Shown here in pieces: positions 16,771 to 24,834 of a stretch of 41,265 nt of DNA. The position numbers and the translations under genes were made by a program. The DNA is from Actinomycetota bacterium. GTDB lineage: Bacteria; Actinomycetota; Aquicultoria; SKW223. Within the stretch, counting starts at the first letter, position 1; every line of letters begins with the position of its first letter. The DNA lies in contig JAOADC010000051.1 of assembly GCA_026417515.1 (NCBI GenBank), positions 1 through 41,265 of the forward strand, given 5' to 3'. The notes beneath the pieces were generated by a model. It made no database searches and was not told where the DNA came from. It worked only from the letters and a program-made list of their open reading frames with translations.

Positions 16771-17624
16771 TCCAAATCACTTCCCGTTATCATTGTTCCA
16801 ACACCGCTATCAGTGAAAAGTTCAAGAATCAACGAATGTTGAACTGTTCCGTTTAAAATGTGGGCGTATCTGACAAAATTTGATAGAGATTCCAAGCAAG
16901 CCTCCAATTTAGGTTTCATGCCACCCTCTATCTTTCCAAGTCTAATTAAATTGCGAACTTCTTTAGATGAAAGTCTGGAAGCAAGTTTCCCATCCACTAT
17001 GACACCGTCAACGTCAGTTAAGAAAATGATTTTTTCTGCCTCTATTGCTGAAGCAATTTTTGCTGCAGCATCGTCTGCATTTACATTTAGCGATTCTCCT
17101 TCTTCTCCAAGAGCAGTTGTTGCAATTACTGGAAGAAATCCGTCATCAAGTAAAGATTGAATGATTTCAGTTCTTACTGATACAACTGAACCAACATAAC
17201 CAAGTTTTTTGTTAAGCTTTCGAGCTTCAAGAAGGCCTGCATCCTCTCCTGAGAGACCTATGGCTGAAATACCCTGTTTTTTTAAAAGGACAACCAGCTC
17301 CTTGTTTATCTTTCCGGTGAGCACCATTCTTACAACTTCCATAGTTTTTTCATCAGTGACTCGAAGTCCGTCAACGAAAGCAGGTCTAATTCCAAGCAGT
17401 TCTAGGTATTGATTTATCTGAGGACCTCCTCCATGGACAAGGACGACCCTGATGCCAACGAGAGAAAGCAGTGCAATATCCTTAACTACTGATTGTTGCA
17501 GTTCGCTATCTATCATAGCTTTTCCGCCGTACTTTATAACAATGGTTTTTCCGTGAAACTTCTGAATATAAGGCAGTGCTTCTACAAGTATTCTTGCTTT
17601 CTCTAGCCCTGAGAATTCAGCCAA
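16767..17624 (-). CDS. argB: Acetylglutamate kinase
   Basis: 285 aa. It phosphorylates N-acetylglutamate. Amino-acid-kinase motifs KYGGKAMID (about 32-40), VLVHGGGPQI, NVNADDAAAKIA and FLTDVDGV are intact. An N-terminal helix before the core is the type associated with hexameric, arginine-inhibited kinases, so feedback inhibition is possible. The start is TTG at 17624 after GGAGGTT with a somewhat long spacing. Confidence 0.96.
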   Translation of the reverse strand: MAEFSGLEKARILVEALPYIQKFHGKTIVIKYGGKAMIDSELQQSVVKDIALLSLVGIRVVLVHGGGPQINQYLELLGIRPAFVDGLRVTDEKTMEVVRMVLTGKINKELVVLLKKQGISAIGLSGEDAGLLEARKLNKKLGYVGSVVSVRTEIIQSLLDDGFLPVIATTALGEEGESLNVNADDAAAKIASAIEAEKIIFLTDVDGVIVDGKLASRLSSKEVRNLIRLGKIEGGMKPKLEACLESLSNFVRYAHILNGTVQHSLILELFTDSGVGTMITGSDLD

Positions 17625-17638
17625 TATTTTGAACCTCC

Positions 17639-18790
17639 TTAACTTGTATATGAAGAATTGATCTCGACATACTTTTCGCTAAGGTCGCAGGAAAAGAAGT
17701 AAGATTCATGTTTTCCAAGATTAGCATCAATCACTATCTCGATAGAATCTCCTTTTAAATAGTCGCTGAGTTCCTTCCTGTTAAAATCAACAGGCTCGCC
17801 TTTAAAAACAGGATAATCGCCAATAAAGATTCTTAATCTGTCTTCTTCAATATAAGAATTGCTGTCGCCAACGCAAGCAAATATTCTGCCCCAGTTTGGA
17901 TCTGAACCATAGACAGCTGTCTTAACAAGTGGTGAAAGTGCAACTCTTTTTGCAACATTTTCAGCGTCCTTTTTACTAGCAAATCCTTTGGTTATTACCT
18001 TAATTATTTTGGTTGCGCCTTCTCCATCTCTTAATATTTTCATAGAAAGTTCGTAAAGAAGGTTCACAAGAAGGATCTCGAATTCCTTTGCCATACTTTT
18101 ATCCACTTTAATCTTTCCGGTGGAAAAAAGAAAAATGGCATCATTGGTGCTTTGTTCGCCATCCACAGCAATTTTGTTGAATGTCTTTTGAACTGCATTT
18201 AAAAGTGCTTTCTTTAAAAAGTAAGGTGAAAAATCTGCATCGGTCATCACGAATGTAAGTGTCGTTGCCAGAGAAGGTCCAATCATTCCTGCACCTTTTG
18301 TAATTCCTGCTAGACAATATTCTTTGCTTCCTTTGACAGAGTAAAATTTTGGAAAACTATCAGTAGTCATAATTGAGCGAGCTGCAAGTTCTAAATCATC
18401 GTGCTTATTAAGGGATTCAAGTGCCTTTTTTATCTTTTCAAGGGGAAGATAAGAACCAATTACACCGGTTGAAGCAGGAATTAGCGGATAAGGCAAATCT
18501 AAAACTTTTTTTCCAAAGTCTAAAATTTCCTGTGCATCACTAATTCCCCTCTTACCTGTTGCAGCATTTGCAAAACCTGTATTTATTAGAGCACCTGAAA
18601 ATATTCTGTATTTCTTAAGCATTTCTTCAGCCAGGCGAACTGGAGCGGCTCTTAATTTGTTAGTTGTGAGAACACCTGTAGCAGAACAACCCTCTTCCGC
18701 AACTATGATGAGTATGTCTGGCCTATCTTCAGAATAGAATCCTGCATTCCCTGAGTAGAATTTAAAACCCCGTGGAATTTCTATTTTCAA
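17639..18790 (-). CDS. argJ: Glutamate N-acetyltransferase (ArgJ)
   Basis: 383 aa. It transfers acetyl from N-acetylornithine to glutamate; some family members also use acetyl-CoA. The precursor self-cleaves before a Thr in the conserved segment KGAGMIGPSLATTLTF, here Thr176, leaving two chains. SATGVLTTNK and MTTDSFPK are further family motifs. The start is TTG at 18790 after AGGGGG. It is the first gene behind the promoter with ARG-box-like sites at 18809-18862. No separate argA or argE is seen, which fits the ArgJ acetyl-recycling route. Confidence 0.96.
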   Translation of the reverse strand: MKIEIPRGFKFYSGNAGFYSEDRPDILIIVAEEGCSATGVLTTNKLRAAPVRLAEEMLKKYRIFSGALINTGFANAATGKRGISDAQEILDFGKKVLDLPYPLIPASTGVIGSYLPLEKIKKALESLNKHDDLELAARSIMTTDSFPKFYSVKGSKEYCLAGITKGAGMIGPSLATTLTFVMTDADFSPYFLKKALLNAVQKTFNKIAVDGEQSTNDAIFLFSTGKIKVDKSMAKEFEILLVNLLYELSMKILRDGEGATKIIKVITKGFASKKDAENVAKRVALSPLVKTAVYGSDPNWGRIFACVGDSNSYIEEDRLRIFIGDYPVFKGEPVDFNRKELSDYLKGDSIEIVIDANLGKHESYFFSCDLSEKYVEINSSYTS

Positions 18791-18808
18791 TCCTAGCCCC
18801 CTGTGTTA

Positions 18809-18823
18809 TTGAATTAAATGCAA
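18809..18823. promoter_or_regulatory. Weak ARG-box-like site downstream of the argJ -10
   Basis: TTGAATTAAATGCAA is a near-perfect inverted repeat (TTGAAT / ATGCAA). It resembles an ArgR half-site pair with a 3-bp rather than 4-bp AT core. It covers the predicted argJ transcription start. Confidence 0.4.
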
Positions 18824-18851
18824 ATTATAAGTTTTTTATGAAAAATGGCAA
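18824..18851 (-). promoter_or_regulatory. Internal promoter for argJ-argH
   Basis: Minus strand -35 TTGCCA (18851-18846), 16-bp spacer, -10 TATAAT (18829-18824), in the 77-bp gap between argC and argJ. This separates expression of argJBDFRGH from the upstream pheST-argC transcript. Confidence 0.7.
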
Positions 18852-18862
18852 ATTTTTATTCA
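18849..18862 (-). promoter_or_regulatory. ARG box (ArgR operator) overlapping the argJ -35
   Basis: The minus strand reads TGAATAAAAATTTG, matching 12 of 14 positions of the ArgR consensus TGAATWWWWATTCA. It overlaps the -35 element, so ArgR binding would block RNA polymerase. ArgR is encoded five genes downstream. Confidence 0.6.
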
Positions 18863-18867
18863 TTAAT

Positions 18868-19908
18868 TTAAGGATAGAGGGGACTCATTTCTTCTAACCC
18901 AGAAGTCTCTTTGAAATCAAACATAATATTCATATTATGGACAGCATTTGCTGATGCACCAGATGTTAGATTATCCAAAGCAACAAACACAACTCCACTG
19001 TTATTAGACGTTTCAAATCCAATCTGAACATAATTTGTTGCCCTTACATTTTTTATTTCAGGTAAATTCCTATAAATTACTTTGACAAAAGGAGAGTCAG
19101 AGTAGAAGTTGCTATATATTTCGAAGAGCTTTTCATTTGAAATTTCCTCTGAAGTAGTAAAGTAGGTGCTCACGAGGATACCCCTATCAATAGCAACCAA
19201 ATGGGGAACAAACATAAGGTTGATAGAAAATCCGGCAAAATTGCTAATTTCCTGGATGATTTCAGGTACGTGCCGATGGTGAAGTGGTGCATAAGGTTTT
19301 AAATTTTCATTCATATGCGGGAAGTGAAGGTCGTCCCTAAGACTCATACCCGCACCGCTCACTCCTGTTTTTGCATCAACAACTACACAGTCTTTGTTTT
19401 TTATTAAACCTGAATCAAGCAATGGATACAAAGAAAGCAAGGTGGCTCTCGCGAGACATCCTGGATTGGCAACGATCGCAGCATTTCTTATATTAGCCTT
19501 GAATATCTCAGGCATTCCATAGACGGCAACTTGAAGCAAATCTTTATGGTTGTGTTTAACACCATAAGTATTTTCATAAACGGATGCTTCTTTTAATCTA
19601 TAGTCTGCTGAAAGATCGATTACTCTCTTGCCTTCTCTATAAAGCAAAGAAACAACATCCTGAGCTTTTCCATGGGGGACACAGACAAAGTAGACATCAG
19701 CGTTATGAGATTCTGAGAAAAAATCCTTTACCTCTAAATCAAATTTAAGATTAAGCATAGGATGAAGATTACTTAGAAAAACTCCTCTTGACTGCGATCC
19801 AAAAACCTCAAATATTTGAACATTGGGGTGGTACTTAAGTATTCGTAGAAGTTCTCGTCCCGTGTAGCCAGAAACACCTACAATGCCGACTTTAATTTTT
19901 TCAGGCAT
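18868..19908 (-). CDS. argC: N-acetyl-gamma-glutamyl-phosphate reductase
   Basis: 346 aa. It reduces acetylglutamyl phosphate with NADPH. The nucleotide-binding GVSGYTGRELLRIL is at 11-24 and the catalytic Cys151 is in VANPGCLARAT. HRHVPEI carries the proton-handling His. The ATG at 19908 overlaps the pheT stop as TAATG, so argC is translationally coupled to pheT. It lies upstream of the argJ promoter and may therefore escape the regulation of the other arginine genes. Confidence 0.96.
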   Translation of the reverse strand: MPEKIKVGIVGVSGYTGRELLRILKYHPNVQIFEVFGSQSRGVFLSNLHPMLNLKFDLEVKDFFSESHNADVYFVCVPHGKAQDVVSLLYREGKRVIDLSADYRLKEASVYENTYGVKHNHKDLLQVAVYGMPEIFKANIRNAAIVANPGCLARATLLSLYPLLDSGLIKNKDCVVVDAKTGVSGAGMSLRDDLHFPHMNENLKPYAPLHHRHVPEIIQEISNFAGFSINLMFVPHLVAIDRGILVSTYFTTSEEISNEKLFEIYSNFYSDSPFVKVIYRNLPEIKNVRATNYVQIGFETSNNSGVVFVALDNLTSGASANAVHNMNIMFDFKETSGLEEMSPLYP

Positions 19909-22349
19909 TAAGAAACATCTGCCCTTCTTATATCGGCACCAAATTTTTCTTTTACAATAGACATTGCTGCCTCAAAACTATCTCTTACCTCAGATTCTTC
20001 AAGCGTGCGGTCTGGGGAACGAAATACTAACCGAATTGCCATGCTCTTTTTGCCCTTTTCAATTCCCTTGCCTTTATAGACATCAAAGACTTCAACAGAT
20101 TCTAAATATTTAAGGTTAAGTGAAATGATTGCATCCCTGATGTCACTGTAAAGTATTTCATCAGGAATAATAAAAGAAAAGTCATAGACTATGGCAGGAT
20201 ATAAAGGAACGGGTTGATATTTCTTTGATTCAAGAATTGAACTTTTTAGAATTTCAGGGATTATTTCCATTACGTATACCTGAATATCTATATCAAGTGC
20301 TCTTAAAACTTCAGATTTTACTGCACCAAGGTAGCCGACTGGCCTGCCCTTTGAAGTTATAATAGCGCTCTTGTCGCCTTCTAAGAAATTCAGATTTATT
20401 CCATCAAAGGAAGCATCACTATCAAGTGGGTTGAACTCAAGATTTTCTGCACCAAAAACTGATTCAGCCAGCCCTTTAAGGTCATAAAGGTCAGCATTCA
20501 ATGGACCGCCCCACCACTGCTTTTCTAAAGAGTTACCGCAAACAGCAGCTGCAAATACTGTTTTCTCTTCAGGAAGGATGCCGTCGGAATTCTTAAAAAC
20601 TCTTCCTAACTCAAAGATTCGAACATTTCTCACCGATCTGGTGAAGTTGTTCCTTATTACATATATCAAGTTTAGTGCAAGCCTTGGAGATAAAATTGAA
20701 AGATCATTGCTTAAAGGGTTTACAACTTTTACCAGTTTTTCTTCCTCTCTGCCAGAGAATCCAGAGATCTCTACAATCTTTGAACCGAGCAATGGATTGG
20801 TTATAACCTCTGTAAAACCTAACCTTAAAGCTCTCTCCCTTATATCTCTAAGAACTTTTAAATCTTCCTCATATCCACCTATGTGATTGTTTGAAGGAAG
20901 GGTCGATTCAATACGATCATATCCATAGATACGAGCAATTTCTTCAATCGCGTCGATTTCACGTTCTATATCTGGCCTGAAAGTTGGCACTGTTAATCTA
21001 TATCCTTCATTTATCTCTTCAACCTTAAATCCAAGATTTTCAAAGGTTCTTTTTACAAATTCCTTTGAAAATTCCATTCCAACGAGCTTTTCTATACGGT
21101 TGTGCCTGACATTTATTTGAACCTGCCCTGCCTTTTTCTTGTAAATATCAACTTCACCTTTAGCCACATTGCCACCGCAGATATCACGCATTAGATATGC
21201 TGCCCTCTTGGCAGCAAAAACCGTACCTTCAGGATCAACTTTCTTTTCGAATCTGGTTGAAGCCTCGGTATTAAGACCAAGAATCCTTGAAGTTCTCATT
21301 ATGCTTTTTGAATCAAAATGAGCGCTTTCTATAATCACGTCAGTCGTATCTTCTTTTACCTCAGAATTTTCTGCCCCCATTATACCTGCAAGAGCAATAG
21401 GTTTTTCACTATCTGCAATCAGCAGCATTCCCTCTCTCAAAGTCCTTAAAACTCCATCGAGAGTGGTTATTTTTTCATCCTTACCTGACGCACGAACAAT
21501 TATCTTCCCATCCTTAACGAATCTTAAGTCAAAGGCATGAAGTGGCTGACCTGTTTCCAACATCACGTAATTAGTGACATCGACAATTGCAGATATTGGT
21601 CTTATACCACTATGAAGAAGTCTCCATCTCATCCAGAAAGGTGAGCGTTTATTTATAACTCCCAAAACAGCTTTTGCAGTGTACCGTGGACATAAATTCT
21701 CATCTTCAACTTCAACCTTAACAATATCACCTATCTGTGGACCGTTCTCTGTCAGATGAAAATCAGGAAATTTGGCCTTAGAATTAAAGAGAGCTGCTAC
21801 CTCTCGAGCAATACCAACAACTGAAAATGCATCAGGTCGATTCGAAGGAAGTTCAAATTCAAATAGGTAGTCAGATTTTATGCCTAAAGCCTCTTCCAGA
21901 GGAACTCCGATAGGAATATCGCCACTTATTTCTTCGCTTAAAATAAGAATTCCGCTTTCATCATCGCCTAATTCAAGTTCTGCCTCTGAACAGAGCATAC
22001 CTCTTGAAAGGAAACCACGAATCTTTCTTGCTTCAAGCCTTATCTCACCATTCTTTAATGTGGAGCCTTCAGGCGCAAAAGGAACAATCTGACCAGGAGC
22101 AATATTTTTCGCGCCACAGACGACCTCTATAGTACCTTTGCCAGAATCGATCAAAGCAATTTGAAGTTTTTCAGCATTTGGATGAGGCTTGACTTCTAAT
22201 ATTTTTGCAGTAATAACTCCTTTAAAGGATGGGACGATCTTTTCAATGCTTTCAACTGATATACCTGCATAATTCAATCTCTCAGCCAGAATTTCAGGTT
22301 GAATATCTATATCAACATATTCTTTAAGCCAAGAGTAAAGGACCTTCAA
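19908..22349 (-). CDS. pheT: Phenylalanine-tRNA ligase beta subunit
   Basis: 813 aa, full length. Domain order: N-terminal tRNA-binding (EMAP/OB) domain about 40-150, B3/B4 editing region, B5 with RIYGYDRIESTLPS, catalytic-like core, and a C-terminal anticodon-binding FDX-ACB domain (YPAIVYDFSFIIPDE onward). It forms the alpha2-beta2 enzyme with PheS. The start is TTG at 22349 after GAGGGAG, 11 nt from pheS. Confidence 0.97.
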   Translation of the reverse strand: MKVLYSWLKEYVDIDIQPEILAERLNYAGISVESIEKIVPSFKGVITAKILEVKPHPNAEKLQIALIDSGKGTIEVVCGAKNIAPGQIVPFAPEGSTLKNGEIRLEARKIRGFLSRGMLCSEAELELGDDESGILILSEEISGDIPIGVPLEEALGIKSDYLFEFELPSNRPDAFSVVGIAREVAALFNSKAKFPDFHLTENGPQIGDIVKVEVEDENLCPRYTAKAVLGVINKRSPFWMRWRLLHSGIRPISAIVDVTNYVMLETGQPLHAFDLRFVKDGKIIVRASGKDEKITTLDGVLRTLREGMLLIADSEKPIALAGIMGAENSEVKEDTTDVIIESAHFDSKSIMRTSRILGLNTEASTRFEKKVDPEGTVFAAKRAAYLMRDICGGNVAKGEVDIYKKKAGQVQINVRHNRIEKLVGMEFSKEFVKRTFENLGFKVEEINEGYRLTVPTFRPDIEREIDAIEEIARIYGYDRIESTLPSNNHIGGYEEDLKVLRDIRERALRLGFTEVITNPLLGSKIVEISGFSGREEEKLVKVVNPLSNDLSILSPRLALNLIYVIRNNFTRSVRNVRIFELGRVFKNSDGILPEEKTVFAAAVCGNSLEKQWWGGPLNADLYDLKGLAESVFGAENLEFNPLDSDASFDGINLNFLEGDKSAIITSKGRPVGYLGAVKSEVLRALDIDIQVYVMEIIPEILKSSILESKKYQPVPLYPAIVYDFSFIIPDEILYSDIRDAIISLNLKYLESVEVFDVYKGKGIEKGKKSMAIRLVFRSPDRTLEESEVRDSFEAAMSIVKEKFGADIRRADVS

Positions 22350-22360
22350 CTTTTCTCCCT

Positions 22361-23443
22361 CTAAAACTGCTCTAGAAATTTTAGGTTATTCTCGAAAAAT
22401 AACCTGATATCAGGTATTCCATATTTAAGCATTGCCAATCTTTCGACTCCCATGCCAAACGCAAATCCTGTATATTTTTCAGAATCGTACCCTACTTCTT
22501 CAAGCACGTTTGGATGCACCATTCCTGCACCAAGAACTTCAAGCCAACCAGTGTCTTTGCAGACCCTACAACCATCTCCACCACATATGATGCAGCTTAC
22601 ATCAACTTCAGCGCTTGGTTCTGTAAATGGGAAATAGGAAGCCCTGAAACGCACACGAGCATTTTGGCTGAATAGATTGCGCAAGAAAAGTTCAAGAGTT
22701 CCTTTAAGGTCTGAGAAAGATATCCCTTCAGCGACAGCTAGACCTTCAATTTGATGAAAAACAGGAGAATGGGTTGCATCAGGCACATCTCTTCGATAGC
22801 ACCTACCAGGAGCAACGATGAACAAAGGTGGTTTCTTTCTCAGCATGGTTCTTATTTGAACTGGTGAAGTGTGTGTTCGAAGCAAAGCAATTTTTCGTGT
22901 TGCCTCTCTTAACTCGTCTTCAGTTCCTTCAAGTTCAAACAAAGTTGATTCTGATAGATAGAGCGTATCATGCATCGACCTTGCTGGGTGATAGGGCGGA
23001 ATGTTAAGGGCTGTAAAATTATAGTAATCGATTTCTGCTTCTGGACCACTTACCACCTCGTATCCAAGCCCGATAAAAAACTCGCAGATTTCATTTATTA
23101 ACTTCTGAATTGGATGCTCGCTTGAAACATAGTACTTTTTGCCTGGAAGAGAAAAATCAACGATTTCTTTTTTTTCTTTGGTATGCGATAGTTGACTCTC
23201 TTTTTCTCTTATCTTCTCTTCTAACTCTTTTTTAACAGCATTTGCTTTTTCTCCTACAATCTTTCTTTCTTCAGGAGATAATTCTTTAAGCTGCCTCAGA
23301 ATAAGATTTAATTCTGCTTTTCTTCCTAAATAGGTAACTCTTAATTTTTCCAGGTCAGAAATAGAAGCAACGTTACCTATCTCTTCAGAAGCAGCCTTTT
23401 TAATTTCATCAATGCTTCTAATTAGTTCTTCAAGTAATGACAA
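22361..23443 (-). CDS. pheS: Phenylalanine-tRNA ligase alpha subunit
   Basis: 360 aa. An N-terminal coiled-coil arm (about 1-100) precedes the class-II core with GLGYEVVSGPEAE, HTSPVQIRTM and GMGVERLAMLKYGI. A Cys cluster CIICGGDGCRVC (284-295), seen in many bacterial PheS proteins, may bind zinc. The start is TTG at 23443 preceded by AAGGGGGTA; this G-run is also complementary over 8 nt to the linker of the 6C-like RNA. Confidence 0.97.
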   Translation of the reverse strand: MSLLEELIRSIDEIKKAASEEIGNVASISDLEKLRVTYLGRKAELNLILRQLKELSPEERKIVGEKANAVKKELEEKIREKESQLSHTKEKKEIVDFSLPGKKYYVSSEHPIQKLINEICEFFIGLGYEVVSGPEAEIDYYNFTALNIPPYHPARSMHDTLYLSESTLFELEGTEDELREATRKIALLRTHTSPVQIRTMLRKKPPLFIVAPGRCYRRDVPDATHSPVFHQIEGLAVAEGISFSDLKGTLELFLRNLFSQNARVRFRASYFPFTEPSAEVDVSCIICGGDGCRVCKDTGWLEVLGAGMVHPNVLEEVGYDSEKYTGFAFGMGVERLAMLKYGIPDIRLFFENNLKFLEQF

Positions 23444-23465
23444 GGATACCCCCTTGTTTATTGAA

Positions 23466-23828
23466 CTAGGCGGTTTTTAACATTTCTTTGGCTTTTTCAA
23501 CAAGTGATGAGAATGCTTCCTTATCATTTACAGCAAGATCAGCAAGCATCTTGCGGTCGATTTCAACGTTGGCAAGTTTTAATCCATGGATGAAATTTGA
23601 GTAAGAAAGTCCATATTCTCTGGCTGCAGCATTGATTCTAACTATCCAGAGTTTTCTAAAGTCGCGTTTCTTTTGTTTTCTATCTCTGTATGCATAGGAA
23701 AGCGATTTTAAAAGTTGCTCTTTTGCCTTTCTGTAGCTTCTCGATTTCTGACCGTAGTATCCAGAAGCCATCTCTAGAACTTTTTTTCTTTTCTTGCGAG
23801 CATGAACAGCTCTCTTTATTCTTGCCAT
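23466..23828 (-). CDS. rplT: 50S ribosomal protein L20
   Basis: 120 aa, standard length. The basic N-terminal segment ([22 protein letters not shown]) and [21 protein letters not shown] are typical. L20 is an early assembly protein and, in Firmicutes and Proteobacteria, represses its own operon by binding the leader mRNA; the attenuator before infC is a candidate target here. Confidence 0.98.
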   Translation of the reverse strand: MARIKRAVHARKKRKKVLEMASGYYGQKSRSYRKAKEQLLKSLSYAYRDRKQKKRDFRKLWIVRINAAAREYGLSYSNFIHGLKLANVEIDRKMLADLAVNDKEAFSSLVEKAKEMLKTA

Positions 23829-23859
23829 TTCTTATACACCTCCGAAGTTTCTGAAAAAA

Positions 23860-24054
23860 CTATAAACCTAACAGCCTTTTAACTGACCTTATCTTGCTTT
23901 CGTGAACTTCATCAACTTTTCTCAAGCGTCTTTTTCTTTTCATTTCCTTTTTAGAAAGAAGATGGCTATGGCCGGTTTTTGCTCTCAAAATTTTTCCTGA
24001 CTTTGTAATCTTAAAGCGTTTCGCCGCTGCCCTTTTTGTCTTCATCTTAGGCAC
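23860..24054 (-). CDS. rpmI: 50S ribosomal protein L35
   Basis: 64 aa, basic, beginning [14 protein letters not shown] as in the family. The start is GTG at 24054, chosen because L35 proteins begin MPKMKT; GGAG lies upstream. It sits between infC and rplT in the universal order. Confidence 0.98.
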   Translation of the reverse strand: MPKMKTKRAAAKRFKITKSGKILRAKTGHSHLLSKKEMKRKRRLRKVDEVHESKIRSVKRLLGL

Positions 24055-24076
24055 CTTTATTCAACTCCTTTCAAAA

Positions 24077-24652
24077 CTAGTTGTTATCTTCTGTAATCTG
24101 CTCTTCTTTTTCTGCTTTCTCAGTCTGCTTCTTTGAAGCATCCTTACGTGGAGCAAGCATCATTACCATAAATCTCCCCTCAAGACGTGGCTTTGCTTCA
24201 ACGCTTGAAAGTTCTGAAAGTTCAGAAGCTATTCTTTCAAGCAATTTAGCAGCCAGGTCCTGATGAACAATCTCTCTTCCCCTGAACCTTAAAGTAAACT
24301 TTACCTTCTGGCCTTTTGAAAGAAACTCTTTAGCATGTTTTAGTTTTACCTGTAAATCGTGCTCGCCAATTTTTGGCCTGATTTTCAACTCTTTTATAAC
24401 CACAGATTGTTGATGCTTCTTTGCCTTCTTTAACTTCTGCTCCTGCTCATACCGCCAGCGACCATAATCCATTATCCTGCAAACAGGTGGTTTAGCATTC
24501 GGAGCGACCTCCACAAGATCAAGGCCATACTCATTTTGCGCCAAATCAAGGGCTTTATTTATGCTCATTACCCCCAACTTGTTTCCATCAGGATCGATTA
24601 CAAGAACCTCGCTTGCCCTGATCCGCTCATTTACCCTTAAACTGAACTGTAT
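24077..24652 (-). CDS. infC: Translation initiation factor IF-3
   Basis: About 191 aa. The N-domain contains VNERIRASEVLVIDPDG, the linker region NAKPPVCRIMDYG, and the C-domain KFTLRFRGREIVH. A charged C-terminal tail follows. There is no ATG, and the in-frame GTG at 24661 overlaps the Shine-Dalgarno GGGAGGTGG and cannot be used with it. With normal spacing the start is ATA at 24652. infC genes classically use rare starts so that IF-3 represses its own translation, so I place the start there. If GTG were used, the protein would be 194 aa. Confidence 0.93.
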   Translation of the reverse strand: MQFSLRVNERIRASEVLVIDPDGNKLGVMSINKALDLAQNEYGLDLVEVAPNAKPPVCRIMDYGRWRYEQEQKLKKAKKHQQSVVIKELKIRPKIGEHDLQVKLKHAKEFLSKGQKVKFTLRFRGREIVHQDLAAKLLERIASELSELSSVEAKPRLEGRFMVMMLAPRKDASKKQTEKAEKEEQITEDNN

Positions 24653-24661
24653 AAATCCCAC

Positions 24662-24791
24662 CTCCCAAAATCAAAAAAGGTGGCGAAAGCCACCTTTTCA
24701 CTGAAATCTACCATGCAAGCTGGTTTATGCGCCGCATGGTGGAAAGCTTATGGCTTTCGCTTAAAAACATACCGACATCTTTATTAAATTT
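24662..24791 (-). ncRNA. infC-rpmI-rplT leader (L20-leader-like attenuator)
   Basis: About 130 nt of leader between the infC promoter and gene. It contains a terminator hairpin (24698-24673) and, upstream at 24760-24752, the segment GCGAAAGCC. That segment is exactly complementary to GGCTTTCGC inside the terminator stem, so two exclusive folds exist. Segments ACCATGC and GCATGGT can pair in between. This is the architecture of ribosomal-protein L20 leaders; it was not tested against the Rfam model. Confidence 0.6.
24673..24698 (-). terminator. Attenuator terminator before infC
   Basis: Minus strand AAAAGGTGGC, loop TTTC, GCCACC then TTTTTT. The hairpin lies directly before the infC Shine-Dalgarno, so it works as an attenuator rather than as the end of thrS. 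Confidence 0.85.
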
Positions 24792-24797
24792 TTGCAA

Positions 24798-24825
24798 AGT
24801 ATACCAAAAAAGTGCTGGTTCTCAA
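24798..24825 (-). promoter_or_regulatory. Promoter of the infC operon
   Basis: Minus strand -35 TTGAGA (24825-24820), 16-bp spacer, -10 TATACT (24803-24798), just after thrS. The predicted start is near 24791. Confidence 0.65.
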
Positions 24826-24834
24826 AATCAAAAT

